Part shown: in pieces, positions 50,615-59,533 of the stretch
Layout of the letters: every line of letters starts with the position of its first letter
Position numbering within the stretch: position 1 is the stretch's first letter
Source: an uncultured Cryptobacterium sp.
GTDB lineage: Bacteria > Actinomycetota > Coriobacteriia > Coriobacteriales > Eggerthellaceae
Direction of reading: 5' to 3'
Assembly: GCA_958410215.1 (NCBI GenBank)
Contig: CATYOF010000005.1
Coordinates: 54,839 to 118,838, forward strand
DNA: 64,000 nt
Program-made: the position numbers and the translations under genes
Notes under the pieces: model-generated
Told to the model about the DNA's origin: nothing
The model's input: only the letters and a program-made list of their open reading frames with translations
The model's database searches: none

Positions 50615-53154
50615 GTTGTGAGGCAGTAAAACTCACAGTAACAGGTGTCGTACAAGGGGTGGGTTTCCGCCCCTTTGTCTATCGTGAGACAATTTCTCAT
50701 CATATTGCAGGTTGGGTACTGAACACTGTAGAAGGTGTTATTGTGCACGCCGAAGGTCAGACCAACGATATAGATTCTTTTATTGTGGCACTTTCCGAAC
50801 AGGCTCCTGCTGCAGCTCAGGTAAAAGAAATATCTATCGAAGAAGTGCCTGTAGAGGGGTTCGAAAAATTCGAAATTCGGTTTTCAGAAGATGAAGCATC
50901 GCAAACTACCACTTTGGTGTCGCCCGATTTAGCGACCTGCGATGCATGCGTGTCAGAATTGTTTGACCCAAACAATCGCCGCTATCATTATCCCTTCATT
51001 AACTGTACCAATTGTGGTCCTCGATTTACCATCATGAGGAATTTGCCCTACGATCGCGCACAAACATCTATGACTGCTTTTACCATGTGCCCTGATTGTG
51101 AACGTGAATATCACGACCCAGCCAATCGTCGTTTTCATGCGCAACCGGATGCGTGTTTTGAATGTGGTCCTCATGTGGGATGGGCGGTGTCCGACTTATC
51201 TACTCCCCTTACTGCAAGCGATATCATGTGGGCTTATGACCGTCAGGCAAGTGATGTGGTTTTCGTACAGGCAGCACAGGCCTTGCGTGCAGGAAAAATT
51301 GTGGCAATAAAGGGTCTTGGTGGGTATCACTTAGCTTGTGATGCGCATAACGCGCAAGCTATTGCAACCTTACGTCAAAGAAAACGTCGTGAAGGTAAAG
51401 CGTTTGCGGTCATGGTGGCATCCGTTGCTGAAGCTCAGCAGTATTGCTATGTAAACGATGCTGAAAAGTATCAACTTACTTTGCCCAGCAGGCCCATTGT
51501 GTTATTGCAAAAACGCTCTGATGTACAGTTTGCCGAAGGTCTGGCTGACGCGCTTCCTGAATTGGGCATAATGCTTCCTTCAACACCGGTGCAACATCTT
51601 CTTTTGCACGAATTTGATGGCATGCTTGTTATGACATCAGGGAATATTCATGATGAACCTATCGTGACCGATGAAGAGCAGGCATTCAGCAAGCTTGGTG
51701 CGGTAGCGGATGCCTTTTTGGTTAACGACCGTGCTATTGAAGGACGTTACGACGATTCTGTTTTACGAGTACTCAATGCAGGCCGTGCAGGCTCTATCGT
51801 TCAATTTATTCGTCGTGCTCGTGGTTTTGCTCCCTTACCCTTAGAGGTTCCAGAGCCAATTTCGCAAGAGGTTGCCAAGTCAGCCCATGAAGAACAGGCA
51901 GCAGCACAAGAAAATATTCTAGAGCACGAATCCGGGCAAGACCAAGAAGCGCTTCCTGCAGAACTTCTTGCGGTTGGGCCAGAGCAAAAGAATACCTTCA
52001 CCTATGTTCGTGCGGGCCAGGCTTTTGTTTCCCAACATATTGGTGATATGGAAAGTGTGGCGGTGATGGACGCCTGGCAAGAAACACGCCAGCGCTATGA
52101 ACAGCTTTTTAGATTATCGCCTAAGCGCATAGTGTGTGACTATCATCCGGAATATCTCACGTCGAAGTGGGCGCACGAGCAAACACTTCCGGTTGTTCAG
52201 GTTCAACATCATCACGCTCATATTCTTTCCGTTATGGGTGAAAATAATCTTGAAGGGCCGGTCTGTGGTTTTGCTTTTGATGGTACGGGCTATGGGCTTG
52301 ATGGTGCTATTTGGGGCGGGGAAGTTTTACTTTCAAATCTTACCGCGTTTGAACGTTTTGCAAACTTTGCCTATATTCCCCTTCCTGGTGGTGCTGCAGC
52401 AATTAAAAATCCTGCCCGTATTGCCTATGGGGCATTGTGGGCGTTTGATTTGCTCGATCATCCTGCAGCTAAATCCTTCATAGATGCAACACTTTCCGAA
52501 TCAGATCTTCTTGAACGCATGATCGAACAGGGAATTAACACACCACAAACTTCTTCGGTAGGACGCCTGTTTGATGCTGCTTCTGCTTTGCTTGGCATCT
52601 GCGCGAAACCAAAGTATGAAGGAGAAGCGGCAATTCTTTTAGAAGCATGCGTTCATTCCTACCTTGCTGGTAACAATTCAGATTCTTTTGCGCATCGTAA
52701 TGCTTGCAGTGAAGGCGAGGCGACAAAGTACACTGAAAGCGATCTAGCACAGCATGCCGAAGCCTACCGTATTGATGTGATAAAAAACGTAGCTACCGAA
52801 CAGAGCAACGCAGCAAATACTTCGGTGCTTTTGCTTGATGCGGCACCTTTGTTTAAGGCGCTGCTTGACGATATGCACGCAGGCTTGCCAACTGGCTTTA
52901 TTGCCCAGTGCTTCCATGATGCTTTTGTGCAAGCAATTGTTGATATGGCTGAATTGGTTCGTGCGGTATATGGTATTTCGCTTATTGCGTTAGGCGGCGG
53001 CGTATTTATGAACCGTTATCTTGCTGAACGAACCTTAATTCAACTACAGGAACAAGGCTTCACGGTGGCAATGAATAAAGACCTACCGCCGAACGATGCA
53101 TCCATTTCTTATGGACAAGCTGTGCTAGGATGGCAGGCACATACCAAGGAGTGA
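50611..53154 (+). CDS. hypF: Carbamoyltransferase HypF ([NiFe]-hydrogenase maturation)
   Basis: Uses carbamoyl phosphate to make the thiocarbamate precursor of the hydrogenase CN ligands, passing it to HypE (847 aa). Domains in order: acylphosphatase (GVVQGVGFRPFVYRE, about 10-90); two zinc fingers (CDACVSELFDPNNRRYHYPFINCTNC and CPDCEREYHDPANRRFHAQPDACFEC, about 109-190); a YrdC-like domain (IVAIKGLGGYHLACDA); a Kae1-like carbamoyltransferase (VQHHHAHILSVMGE, FDGTGYGLDGAIWGGE, GGGVFMNRYLAE). It overlaps pgi by four bases and leads hypC and hypD. A ~50-aa acidic insert (about 425-475) lies between the YrdC and Kae1 parts. Confidence 0.96.
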   Translation: MSCEAVKLTVTGVVQGVGFRPFVYRETISHHIAGWVLNTVEGVIVHAEGQTNDIDSFIVALSEQAPAAAQVKEISIEEVPVEGFEKFEIRFSEDEASQTTTLVSPDLATCDACVSELFDPNNRRYHYPFINCTNCGPRFTIMRNLPYDRAQTSMTAFTMCPDCEREYHDPANRRFHAQPDACFECGPHVGWAVSDLSTPLTASDIMWAYDRQASDVVFVQAAQALRAGKIVAIKGLGGYHLACDAHNAQAIATLRQRKRREGKAFAVMVASVAEAQQYCYVNDAEKYQLTLPSRPIVLLQKRSDVQFAEGLADALPELGIMLPSTPVQHLLLHEFDGMLVMTSGNIHDEPIVTDEEQAFSKLGAVADAFLVNDRAIEGRYDDSVLRVLNAGRAGSIVQFIRRARGFAPLPLEVPEPISQEVAKSAHEEQAAAQENILEHESGQDQEALPAELLAVGPEQKNTFTYVRAGQAFVSQHIGDMESVAVMDAWQETRQRYEQLFRLSPKRIVCDYHPEYLTSKWAHEQTLPVVQVQHHHAHILSVMGENNLEGPVCGFAFDGTGYGLDGAIWGGEVLLSNLTAFERFANFAYIPLPGGAAAIKNPARIAYGALWAFDLLDHPAAKSFIDATLSESDLLERMIEQGINTPQTSSVGRLFDAASALLGICAKPKYEGEAAILLEACVHSYLAGNNSDSFAHRNACSEGEATKYTESDLAQHAEAYRIDVIKNVATEQSNAANTSVLLLDAAPLFKALLDDMHAGLPTGFIAQCFHDAFVQAIVDMAELVRAVYGISLIALGGGVFMNRYLAERTLIQLQEQGFTVAMNKDLPPNDASISYGQAVLGWQAHTKE

Positions 53155-53160
53155 TGTGAA

Positions 53161-53400
53161 ATGTGTTTAGCTATTCCTGCGCAGGTTAAAGCTATTAACG
53201 AAAATAATCTTGCGACGGTCGATATTTTAGGTGTTACGCGCGAAGTTGCGCTTGATTTAACCCCCAGCGCTGAAGTGGGAAGTTATGTGCTTATCCATGC
53301 GGGGTTTGCTATTGAAGTGGTAAGTGAAGAAGCTGCTCAGGAAACCTTAGATCTCATTAAGGAATTTCCCGAATTAGCCGATTTAGAGGTGGCATCATAA
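53161..53400 (+). CDS. hypC: Hydrogenase assembly chaperone HypC
   Basis: Small HypC/HupF chaperone (79 aa) that binds HypD and carries the Fe(CN)2CO unit to the hydrogenase large subunit. It begins MCLAIPAQVKAI, with the essential Cys2 and the family signature. VGSYVLIHAGFAIEVVSEEAAQETL completes the fold. It lies six bases after hypF. Confidence 0.96.
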   Translation: MCLAIPAQVKAINENNLATVDILGVTREVALDLTPSAEVGSYVLIHAGFAIEVVSEEAAQETLDLIKEFPELADLEVAS

Positions 53401-53412
53401 AAGGCGGCAGTC

Positions 53413-54489
53413 ATGGATTTATCAGTATTTAAAGACCCCGAGCTTGCAAAGGGTCTTATTCATTCTATTCAGAAATGGGCACCTGAAAGCGCAACACTCA
53501 TGGAAGTGTGCGGCACTCATACGGTAGCTATTGCTCGTAACGGTTTACGTACCATGATGCCTGAAGGTACGCGTTTGGCGTCAGGACCTGGCTGTCCTGT
53601 TTGTGTAACTTCCAACAAAGATATCGATACCGTCATTGCTCTTGCGCGTATTCCAGGGGTAAAAATTACTACCTTTGGCGATATGACTCGCGTGCCCGGT
53701 TCCACTTCCAGCCTTTTAAAGGAGCAGGCTGCCGGACGCGACATCAATATTGTGTATTCGCCTCTCGATGCCCTAAAAATTGCGCAAGAAAATCCCGAAA
53801 GTGAAGTGGTGTTTGTAGGTGTGGGGTTTGAGACTACCACTCCTTTGGTGGCTATGGCTATAAAGCGCGCTCAAGCTTTAGGGCTAAAGAATTTTAGTGT
53901 CTTCGTAGCGCATAAGAATATGCCCAATGCGCTTGAAGCTATTGTTTCCGACCCTTCTTTGAAAATTGATGCGCTTATTTTACCTGGTCATGTAAGCACT
54001 ATTATCGGCGTGAAGCCCTATGAATTCTTGGCAGAAAAATACGGGGTACCAGGGGTTATTACGGGTTTTGAACCAGTTGATGTGCTGCAAGGCATTGCCA
54101 TGATTATGCGACAGCTGTATGAAGGACGCGCCGAAATAGAAATTGCTTACAAGCGTGGTGTCGAAGCACAGGGTAACCCTGTTGCTATGGCGGCAATTGA
54201 TGAAGTATTTGAAACTATCGATACCACGTGGCGTGGCTTAGGTGTTATTCCTCAGTCGGGCTATGCCATCCGAGAAAAGTATGCAGCCTTTGATGCCTTC
54301 AAACGTTTTCAGCCTGAAGTAGAACCAACACAGGAACCAAAAGGGTGCCGTTGTGGGGATGTACTGCGTGGAGCTATGGCACCTAACGAATGTCCCCTAT
54401 TCCGTAAGGTTTGCACGCCAGAAAATCCTGTGGGTCCTTGCATGGTTTCATCGGAAGGATCCTGCGCGGCGTATTTCCGCTACCTCTAA
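53413..54489 (+). CDS. hypD: Hydrogenase formation protein HypD
   Basis: Scaffold for assembly of Fe(CN)2CO with HypC (358 aa). Conserved motifs are MEVCGTHTVAI, SGPGCPVCVTS and TTFGDMTRVPGS. GVGFETTTP and LPGHVSTIIG follow. The C-terminal [4Fe-4S] cysteines sit in KGCRCGDVLRGAMAPNECPLFRKVC and GPCMVSSEGSCAAYFRY. It is the last gene of the run. hypE, hypA, hypB and the hydrogenase itself are not in this window. Confidence 0.96.
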   Translation: MDLSVFKDPELAKGLIHSIQKWAPESATLMEVCGTHTVAIARNGLRTMMPEGTRLASGPGCPVCVTSNKDIDTVIALARIPGVKITTFGDMTRVPGSTSSLLKEQAAGRDINIVYSPLDALKIAQENPESEVVFVGVGFETTTPLVAMAIKRAQALGLKNFSVFVAHKNMPNALEAIVSDPSLKIDALILPGHVSTIIGVKPYEFLAEKYGVPGVITGFEPVDVLQGIAMIMRQLYEGRAEIEIAYKRGVEAQGNPVAMAAIDEVFETIDTTWRGLGVIPQSGYAIREKYAAFDAFKRFQPEVEPTQEPKGCRCGDVLRGAMAPNECPLFRKVCTPENPVGPCMVSSEGSCAAYFRYL

Positions 54490-54900
54490 GGCTTTGCGTC
54501 TTACTATTTGCGAAAACAGAATAAAGGGACCTAAAGGGATCTACCAAAAGATTGTATTGGGAAACTCAAGATAAAAGTCTCTGTTTGTACGTTACGTTAC
54601 GCTTTGCGAATTTTTCTTTTCACCCTTGCGGGGGGGCAACAGGTATCATAGATTCAATACAACAGTTGCTTACTGTATGTTGGATTAATACTTGGCAGCA
54701 GGTAGTCTAGCAACAGACAGTCTATTGATATCGGCAGCAGAGAAATTCTCTGAGATACTATTGTGAGCTGTGAGCTGTGAGCTGTGAGCTGTGAGCTGGA
54801 CACGGGCGTTTTCAGTAAGAGAACATAGGCTGAACAGCAGTTTGAACAACACTTGCTTTTCAATGTTAAAGGCTTGCAGGCGTTAGAGTAAGGAATGGGT
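54490..54900. other. Intergenic region with a heptanucleotide tandem repeat
   Basis: No supported gene in 411 bases. It contains a seven-G run (54630-54636), five perfect copies of GTGAGCT (54763-54797), and the downstream gene's ribosome-binding site at its right end. A weak inverted pair AGAGAA/TTCTCT lies at about 54740-54752. Confidence 0.7.
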
Positions 54901-55395
54901 ATGAGGGGACGACCAGAGTGCAAACTCGATCCGCGCATCAAAGCGGTTTGGCGTATTAGCGACGCTATTGTAATAACCATTATTTTTGTTTGTATTGGGT
55001 TGGTGGGCATCATTGCTTACCTTGCCGATGAGTCCACTCACGTTTGGTCTGGTCCCTATTGTCTCATTTGTTTGATTGTCTATGCGGTGGTTTTGGTGCT
55101 TGACCTGTTTGCCGCCACGCCCTTTAGATACTCTCGTTGGCGTTACCAGCTGTTTCCAGAATTTTTAGAAATCGAAAACGGCATTATTTGGCGCAAGCAT
55201 GTAGTTATCCCTTTTATTCGCGTGCAAAACACCGATACGCGCCAAGGACCCGTGTTGCGCGCGTTTGGTTTGTCGTCGGTTATGGTTTCAACCGCGGGTG
55301 CATCCTTTGAAATTCCTGGCTTAAGAGCCGATGAGGCTGATCAGGTTCGCGATAATGCGGCAGAATTGGCGCGTATTGCGCGAGAGGATGTCTAA
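54901..55395 (+). CDS. Bacterial PH-domain membrane protein (YdbS-like)
   Basis: 164 aa with two transmembrane segments (AIVITIIFVCIGLVGIIAYLA, YCLICLIVYAVVLVLDLFAA) followed by one bPH2 domain (SRWRYQLFPEFLEIENGIIWRKHVVIPFIRVQNTDTRQGPVLRAFGLSSVMVSTAG). The pairing with a larger multi-PH protein matches the ydbS-ydbT arrangement of Bacillus. ATG 54901 is chosen because AAGGA lies seven bases upstream; the earlier ATG 54895 sits against that site. The function of the pair is not known. Confidence 0.87.
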   Translation: MRGRPECKLDPRIKAVWRISDAIVITIIFVCIGLVGIIAYLADESTHVWSGPYCLICLIVYAVVLVLDLFAATPFRYSRWRYQLFPEFLEIENGIIWRKHVVIPFIRVQNTDTRQGPVLRAFGLSSVMVSTAGASFEIPGLRADEADQVRDNAAELARIAREDV

Positions 55396-55396
55396 A

Positions 55397-57292
55397 ATGA
55401 ACGAACGCCATAAGCTTCACCATAGCTATATTTGGTTAAGTCCTCTGCGCGCGCTTCCTTATATTTTTGCTGGCGTATTGTTTTCTTCACTTTCTGCGCT
55501 TTCGGAATTTGCGCAGGATGTAGCTACCTTTTTAGGACTTGAACATTTCACGCTTCTTTTAGTGGTGTTGTTCTGTTTAACCCTTACGCTGATAATTGCG
55601 GTTATCGCGCTAGGTTCCGCCGCGCTTGCCTATCGGTATAAGTGGTATGAGTTTGGCGTTTCAGAATTCAGTTTTTGTTCGGGTATCATAAGCAAAAAAC
55701 GCACCCATATACCCTATCAACGCGTGCAGTCGGTCAATGAAAAGACCTCGCTTTTGCAGCGTGTGGTTGGGGTATGTACCGTAACTATTGATACCGCAGG
55801 TGGAGTGGACAATAAAGCGCTTGTGGTTCCCTATGTGGAAAAATCAGCAGCAGAACGCATTCGACGTGAATTGTTTATGCGTAAAAATCTTATTGCTTCA
55901 GGGCTAAGCCCTGAAGAGGCTGATGAACGTATGCGTGCGCTTACCCTGCAGGAACAAAATCAAGCTACCTTTGCGCAGGTTTATGCTGGTGCTGCTCCAG
56001 GGGCTCCGGTTCCTCCTTGGGTGACACCGACTTCCACGTATTCTTATGGCGCACCTTCTGCGCAACCGTATGGACAAACACCAGTTGCGCAACCAACTTC
56101 GCAAACCGTGCAAGAAAACATTTTGGATATGCCCGCAAATGTTATGGATGATATGCGCGGTATTTTCGCTGGTGCCGAAATTGATACGGGAAAAATTACC
56201 TGCGAGTTTGGTCTTTCCAATAAAGAACTGGTGCTTTCTGCTCTTTCAAGTAAAACGTCGTTTGCCTTCGTTTTGGTCGGCGTGGTTTCTACCTTGTCCA
56301 CCCTTTTGGCAGGGCTTGTTGACGCCCGCATCGTATCAAGCAGTGATGCGGTGTATTCGGCTGCTTGGAATATGGTAGGAAGTGGTATAGGACCTCTTCT
56401 CTTGTTCTTCGTTCTGGGCATACTATTATTGCTGTGGCTCATCAGTATGGTGTCTTCCTGCTTAACCTATGCGGGTTTTCGTTCTCGTAGACGAGGAGAT
56501 CGTATCGAGGTGGAGCGGGGACTAATCACTCACATCTTTAGTGGAATGGATGTTGAAAAAATTCAGTCCATCCATATTCATCAAACCTTTTTCCAGCGCT
56601 TATTAAAGTGTTGTTCGGTGGCGTATGGTCGCGTGGGTGCCATGGAACAAGAAAATGGATCAGATTCAACGGATTCTTCTGCATTAAACAAACTGGTGGT
56701 GCATCCGTTTTTGCCGCTTTCGCGCGTACCCGAAGTAATTGCGGGGCTTACGCCGGAATATCAAACGTTGCCTCAAGCAACTAAACCGGTAGATCCTTGT
56801 GCGCTTCGTCGCGTTACAACAAGACGAGTGTTGTGGCAGGGGCTTGGTTTTTGGCTTCTGGTTATTTTGGTGTGCCTCTGGCTTGTGCTGGCCTTGGCTG
56901 TTCCTGAAGAATTTTCTACAGAGTTTATGTTTGGTATGACTCTGTTGCAAAACATGCTGTTGTTATCAGGCGTTATGGTGGCGCTTGTTATTGTCATTGC
57001 GGCTTTCGAAGCAGTAAATGCGGTTCTGTGGTATCGCAAGGCAGCATTCGGGTGGGATCATCGTGGTTTCACCATGGTAAATGGCGGCTTTTCTCTCGAC
57101 ACGGTTACGGTTCCGCGCACCAAGATACAAGCGGCTTCGATTCGAACCAACCCCTTGCAACGCCATGCGCATGTGGCAACGGTGCTGGTAGATACTGCTG
57201 CAGGAGTAGGAAGTACCCGACACAGGTTGATTGATGTGTCGCAGGCCGATGCGGACGAATGGTTTGAATGGGTGCATCCTCGCGGAAGATAA
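55397..57292 (+). CDS. Multi-PH-domain membrane protein (YdbT-like)
   Basis: 631 aa. Three bPH2 segments are each preceded by paired membrane helices: about 5-160 (KWYEFGVSEFSFCSGIISKKRTHIPYQRVQSVNEKTS), about 265-420 (RIEVERGLITHIFSGMDVEKIQSIHIHQTFFQRLL) and about 480-625 (GFTMVNGGFSLDTVTVPRTKIQAASIRTNPLQRH). A Pro/Gln/Tyr-rich linker separates the first two. ATG 55397 is used because GAGAGG is 10 bases upstream; the next upstream ATG (55388) abuts it. The gene starts immediately after the smaller partner's stop, so translation is probably coupled. Confidence 0.87.
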   Translation: MNERHKLHHSYIWLSPLRALPYIFAGVLFSSLSALSEFAQDVATFLGLEHFTLLLVVLFCLTLTLIIAVIALGSAALAYRYKWYEFGVSEFSFCSGIISKKRTHIPYQRVQSVNEKTSLLQRVVGVCTVTIDTAGGVDNKALVVPYVEKSAAERIRRELFMRKNLIASGLSPEEADERMRALTLQEQNQATFAQVYAGAAPGAPVPPWVTPTSTYSYGAPSAQPYGQTPVAQPTSQTVQENILDMPANVMDDMRGIFAGAEIDTGKITCEFGLSNKELVLSALSSKTSFAFVLVGVVSTLSTLLAGLVDARIVSSSDAVYSAAWNMVGSGIGPLLLFFVLGILLLLWLISMVSSCLTYAGFRSRRRGDRIEVERGLITHIFSGMDVEKIQSIHIHQTFFQRLLKCCSVAYGRVGAMEQENGSDSTDSSALNKLVVHPFLPLSRVPEVIAGLTPEYQTLPQATKPVDPCALRRVTTRRVLWQGLGFWLLVILVCLWLVLALAVPEEFSTEFMFGMTLLQNMLLLSGVMVALVIVIAAFEAVNAVLWYRKAAFGWDHRGFTMVNGGFSLDTVTVPRTKIQAASIRTNPLQRHAHVATVLVDTAAGVGSTRHRLIDVSQADADEWFEWVHPRGR

Positions 57293-57562
57293 GATGGGTG
57301 GCATGAGCGGACGGTAAGAAGTGTAGCGCGGGTGCGAACGATAAGGTGTGTGGTGTTGTGTGCTGTAAGCGATGTTGCCCGTGGTGCGGGCTGCAGCTTT
57401 CGTCTCTTACCAAGCTTGTTTGTAGCGTAATAACCCTAAGAGCAACGGTTTATTAACGAATCCTGTTTTCTGTTTAGAATGAGGCATAACTAGATAAACC
57501 ATGTAAATAAACCGTAATGAAGTTTTCGCGAATCGAGTAATACGTTTTCAAGGAGGATGGCG

Positions 57563-58516
57563 GTGGCTACCGTAAAACATACCAACCATGTAGCCACAAC
57601 GGCAGCTCCTACCTTATGCAAAGGCAACGATAAGGTGCTTGCAGGAGTGTGTGATGGTATTGCTCATTACTTAGAGGTGGACACCATTGTTGCGCGGGTA
57701 ACCTGTGTGGTGTTGTTTATTTCTACGGCAGGCATTATTACGATCCCGTATCTTTTGCTGGCTTTCTTTCTTCCCAAGCAGCCTGAAGATGAAAGAGTTT
57801 TGGAAGTTGATCCGGTATCGGTAGTATCCGATCGTTATGAACAGGTGGTTGAAGCCCAAAAGCAAGCCACACAAAAAGTGCCCGAGCGATATGGTATTCA
57901 TGCTGATGCAGGACACGTACCGCCGCAGCCTCCTCAAGGTGAAGGTGTGAATGTGGAGCGCCAGGAAGTCTACATTGCCTATCGTCACGACAAGCCAGAT
58001 GACGATATGCCCTATACCAATCGCGTTCTTATCGTTATAACGGTCGCGGTAGCTATGACGGCCCTTTTTATTGCGATGGCGAATTCTACTATTGCGCGTT
58101 ATCCTCGATTGGAAATTTTTAACTTCTGGCCGGAACTCCTTATTGTGGCGGGAACAACCCTACTTGTGTGTTTTTATGATCGATTACCCTTTGTTATTCG
58201 CATTACAGGACTTATATTCTGTGTGGAATTAGCGTTAGCGCTTTTGCCCTTTACGTTAGGTATTTGCCCTCTTCATTCCCTTGAACGTGTAGGGATAGTT
58301 CCTGTTGCGTTATGCGTTGGTGGCGTTGCGTGCTTTGGGTATTTTTTGGTAAGAAAACGAACCGGTGCGCTTGTAGTTATGGTGCTGTTGTTTGGCTTGG
58401 CGCTGGTGTGGATGTTGGGTGAAGTAGGGATATTTGAACGTTTGTTGGCCGCTTCCTCATATTCTCGACACAATATTACGTTCCCCCTGTTCAAAGACGG
58501 TTATGTGCTGGGATAG
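57563..58516 (+). CDS. PspC-domain membrane protein
   Basis: 317 aa. The PspC domain lies near the N-terminus (LCKGNDKVLAGVCDGIAHYLEVDTIVARVTCVVLFISTAGIITIPYLLLAFFLP), with the LAGVC.GIA signature and its membrane helix. A charged linker follows (about 80-150), then five or six hydrophobic segments resembling LiaF-type membrane regions. PspC proteins take part in envelope-stress responses; the role here is inferred. GTG 57563 is preferred because AGGAGG lies six bases upstream, whereas ATG 57557 abuts it. It follows the PH-domain genes after about 270 GC-richer noncoding bases. Confidence 0.85.
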   Translation: MATVKHTNHVATTAAPTLCKGNDKVLAGVCDGIAHYLEVDTIVARVTCVVLFISTAGIITIPYLLLAFFLPKQPEDERVLEVDPVSVVSDRYEQVVEAQKQATQKVPERYGIHADAGHVPPQPPQGEGVNVERQEVYIAYRHDKPDDDMPYTNRVLIVITVAVAMTALFIAMANSTIARYPRLEIFNFWPELLIVAGTTLLVCFYDRLPFVIRITGLIFCVELALALLPFTLGICPLHSLERVGIVPVALCVGGVACFGYFLVRKRTGALVVMVLLFGLALVWMLGEVGIFERLLAASSYSRHNITFPLFKDGYVLG

Positions 58517-58572
58517 TACACTGTAATACCAGGAAAAATTGCTCTACGTGAGCCGCTTGCCGACGTTAAAAT

Positions 58573-58737
58573 TTGGCCGAAAAAGCTCATGGCGGTATAA
58601 TAGTTCGTGCGCTTGAGCGCTTTTCTGTTGCCTATACCAAGAGGGTATCAACAGAAAATGAAGGCCCTTGTGTTTTCGCATGAAGCAAAATTGAAGTATC
58701 GAAAACATCAACGGCGAAGCCACGGCATTGGAGTTTT
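58573..58737 (+). promoter_or_regulatory. Promoter and structured leader of the RlpA-like gene
   Basis: TTGGCC (58573-58578) and TATAAT (58596-58601) are spaced 17 bases apart, predicting a start near 58608 and a leader of about 130 bases. The leader can form a hairpin from TCTGTTG...ATACC with GGTAT-CAACAGA (about 58622-58656). A second pairs TGTTTTCG with CGAAAACA (about 58670-58707). No known riboswitch class is recognised. Confidence 0.5.
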
Positions 58738-59490
58738 TTGGCTAAAGCCACTTCACATACAAGAAATCGAGCCCTTCCTATCGTGTGCGTTTTGGCTCTT
58801 ATGGTTGCGCTCGTCGCAGTTCTTTTGTTCTGTGGCGTTACACAGGCGCAAGGTTCTGGTCAGGAAGACTCATCAACGTTAGGCTTCGGTACTGCTCAGG
58901 CAAATTCCACTTCTTCTCAAATTTCTGCCGCCGATCGTGCAACAGGTGCTTCCACCGATCAAAATGATGCCATGGCGGTTTCTGAAACAGTCGATTTAAG
59001 CGATAGTGCTCAGCGCTCTATTACCGTAAAAGACCCCGAGCCGGTTGTAGTTCCTATTGCTATTGATGAATCAAATCCAACTGCGCTTCAAAAAGCTGCA
59101 GAAGTTTGCACGCTCGATCCGCTTCCTACTGCACCTCGTGTTGCACCTGATGTAAACGATGGCACCTGGTCAAGCGGTTCTGCGAGCGGTTACAACATTG
59201 CCACTAACGATGATGGCAAGGGCAACTTTGGCGTGACGGATACTTCTTCAGGTATTGCACTTACCGATAACAGCATCACGGTTGCTGTTCCTGAATCTCA
59301 GTCCTATTTGGTGGGCAGTGTAGTTGAACTTTGCTATGACGGCAAAGTAGTTATTGCTACCGTAACCGATACGGGCGGGTTTGCACAATATGGCCGCTCT
59401 CTTGATTTAGCTCCTGGCGTATATAAAGCCTTTGGTGCTTCGTCTCCTTCAGACTGGGGAGTTCGCACTATCTACTATCGTTTCCTGTAG
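58738..59490 (+). CDS. Exported RlpA-like double-psi beta-barrel protein
   Basis: 250 aa. The N-terminal signal or anchor is residues about 14-36 (LPIVCVLALMVALVAVLLFCGV). A Ser/Thr/Ala-rich linker extends to about 145. The C-terminal domain (SGYNIATNDDGKGNFGVTDTSSGIALTDNSITVAVPE...VELCYDGKVVIATVTDTGGFAQYGRSLDLAPGVYKAFG) has the TDTG...R.LDL pattern of RlpA/3D barrels, which act on or bind peptidoglycan. The start is TTG 58738 with GGAG close upstream; no ATG fits. The conserved domain favours wall binding or lytic activity, unproven. Confidence 0.8.
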   Translation: MAKATSHTRNRALPIVCVLALMVALVAVLLFCGVTQAQGSGQEDSSTLGFGTAQANSTSSQISAADRATGASTDQNDAMAVSETVDLSDSAQRSITVKDPEPVVVPIAIDESNPTALQKAAEVCTLDPLPTAPRVAPDVNDGTWSSGSASGYNIATNDDGKGNFGVTDTSSGIALTDNSITVAVPESQSYLVGSVVELCYDGKVVIATVTDTGGFAQYGRSLDLAPGVYKAFGASSPSDWGVRTIYYRFL

Positions 59491-59533
59491 TACTTTTCCT
59501 GCGCTATACTGAAGCGACGAGAAAAGGACGGTT

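Noticed and set aside
54763..54797. CRISPR or iteron origin suggested by GTGAGCT repeats.
   Set aside because: Units abut without spacers, so this is a simple tandem repeat.
54895..54900. ATG 54895 as start of the YdbS-like gene.
   Set aside because: It directly abuts the AAGGA site, leaving no spacer; ATG 54901 is correctly spaced.
58607..58882. A 91-codon frame starting near the promoter of the RlpA-like gene.
   Set aside because: It overlaps the signal sequence of the exported protein in another phase, lacks a ribosome-binding site and has no domain.
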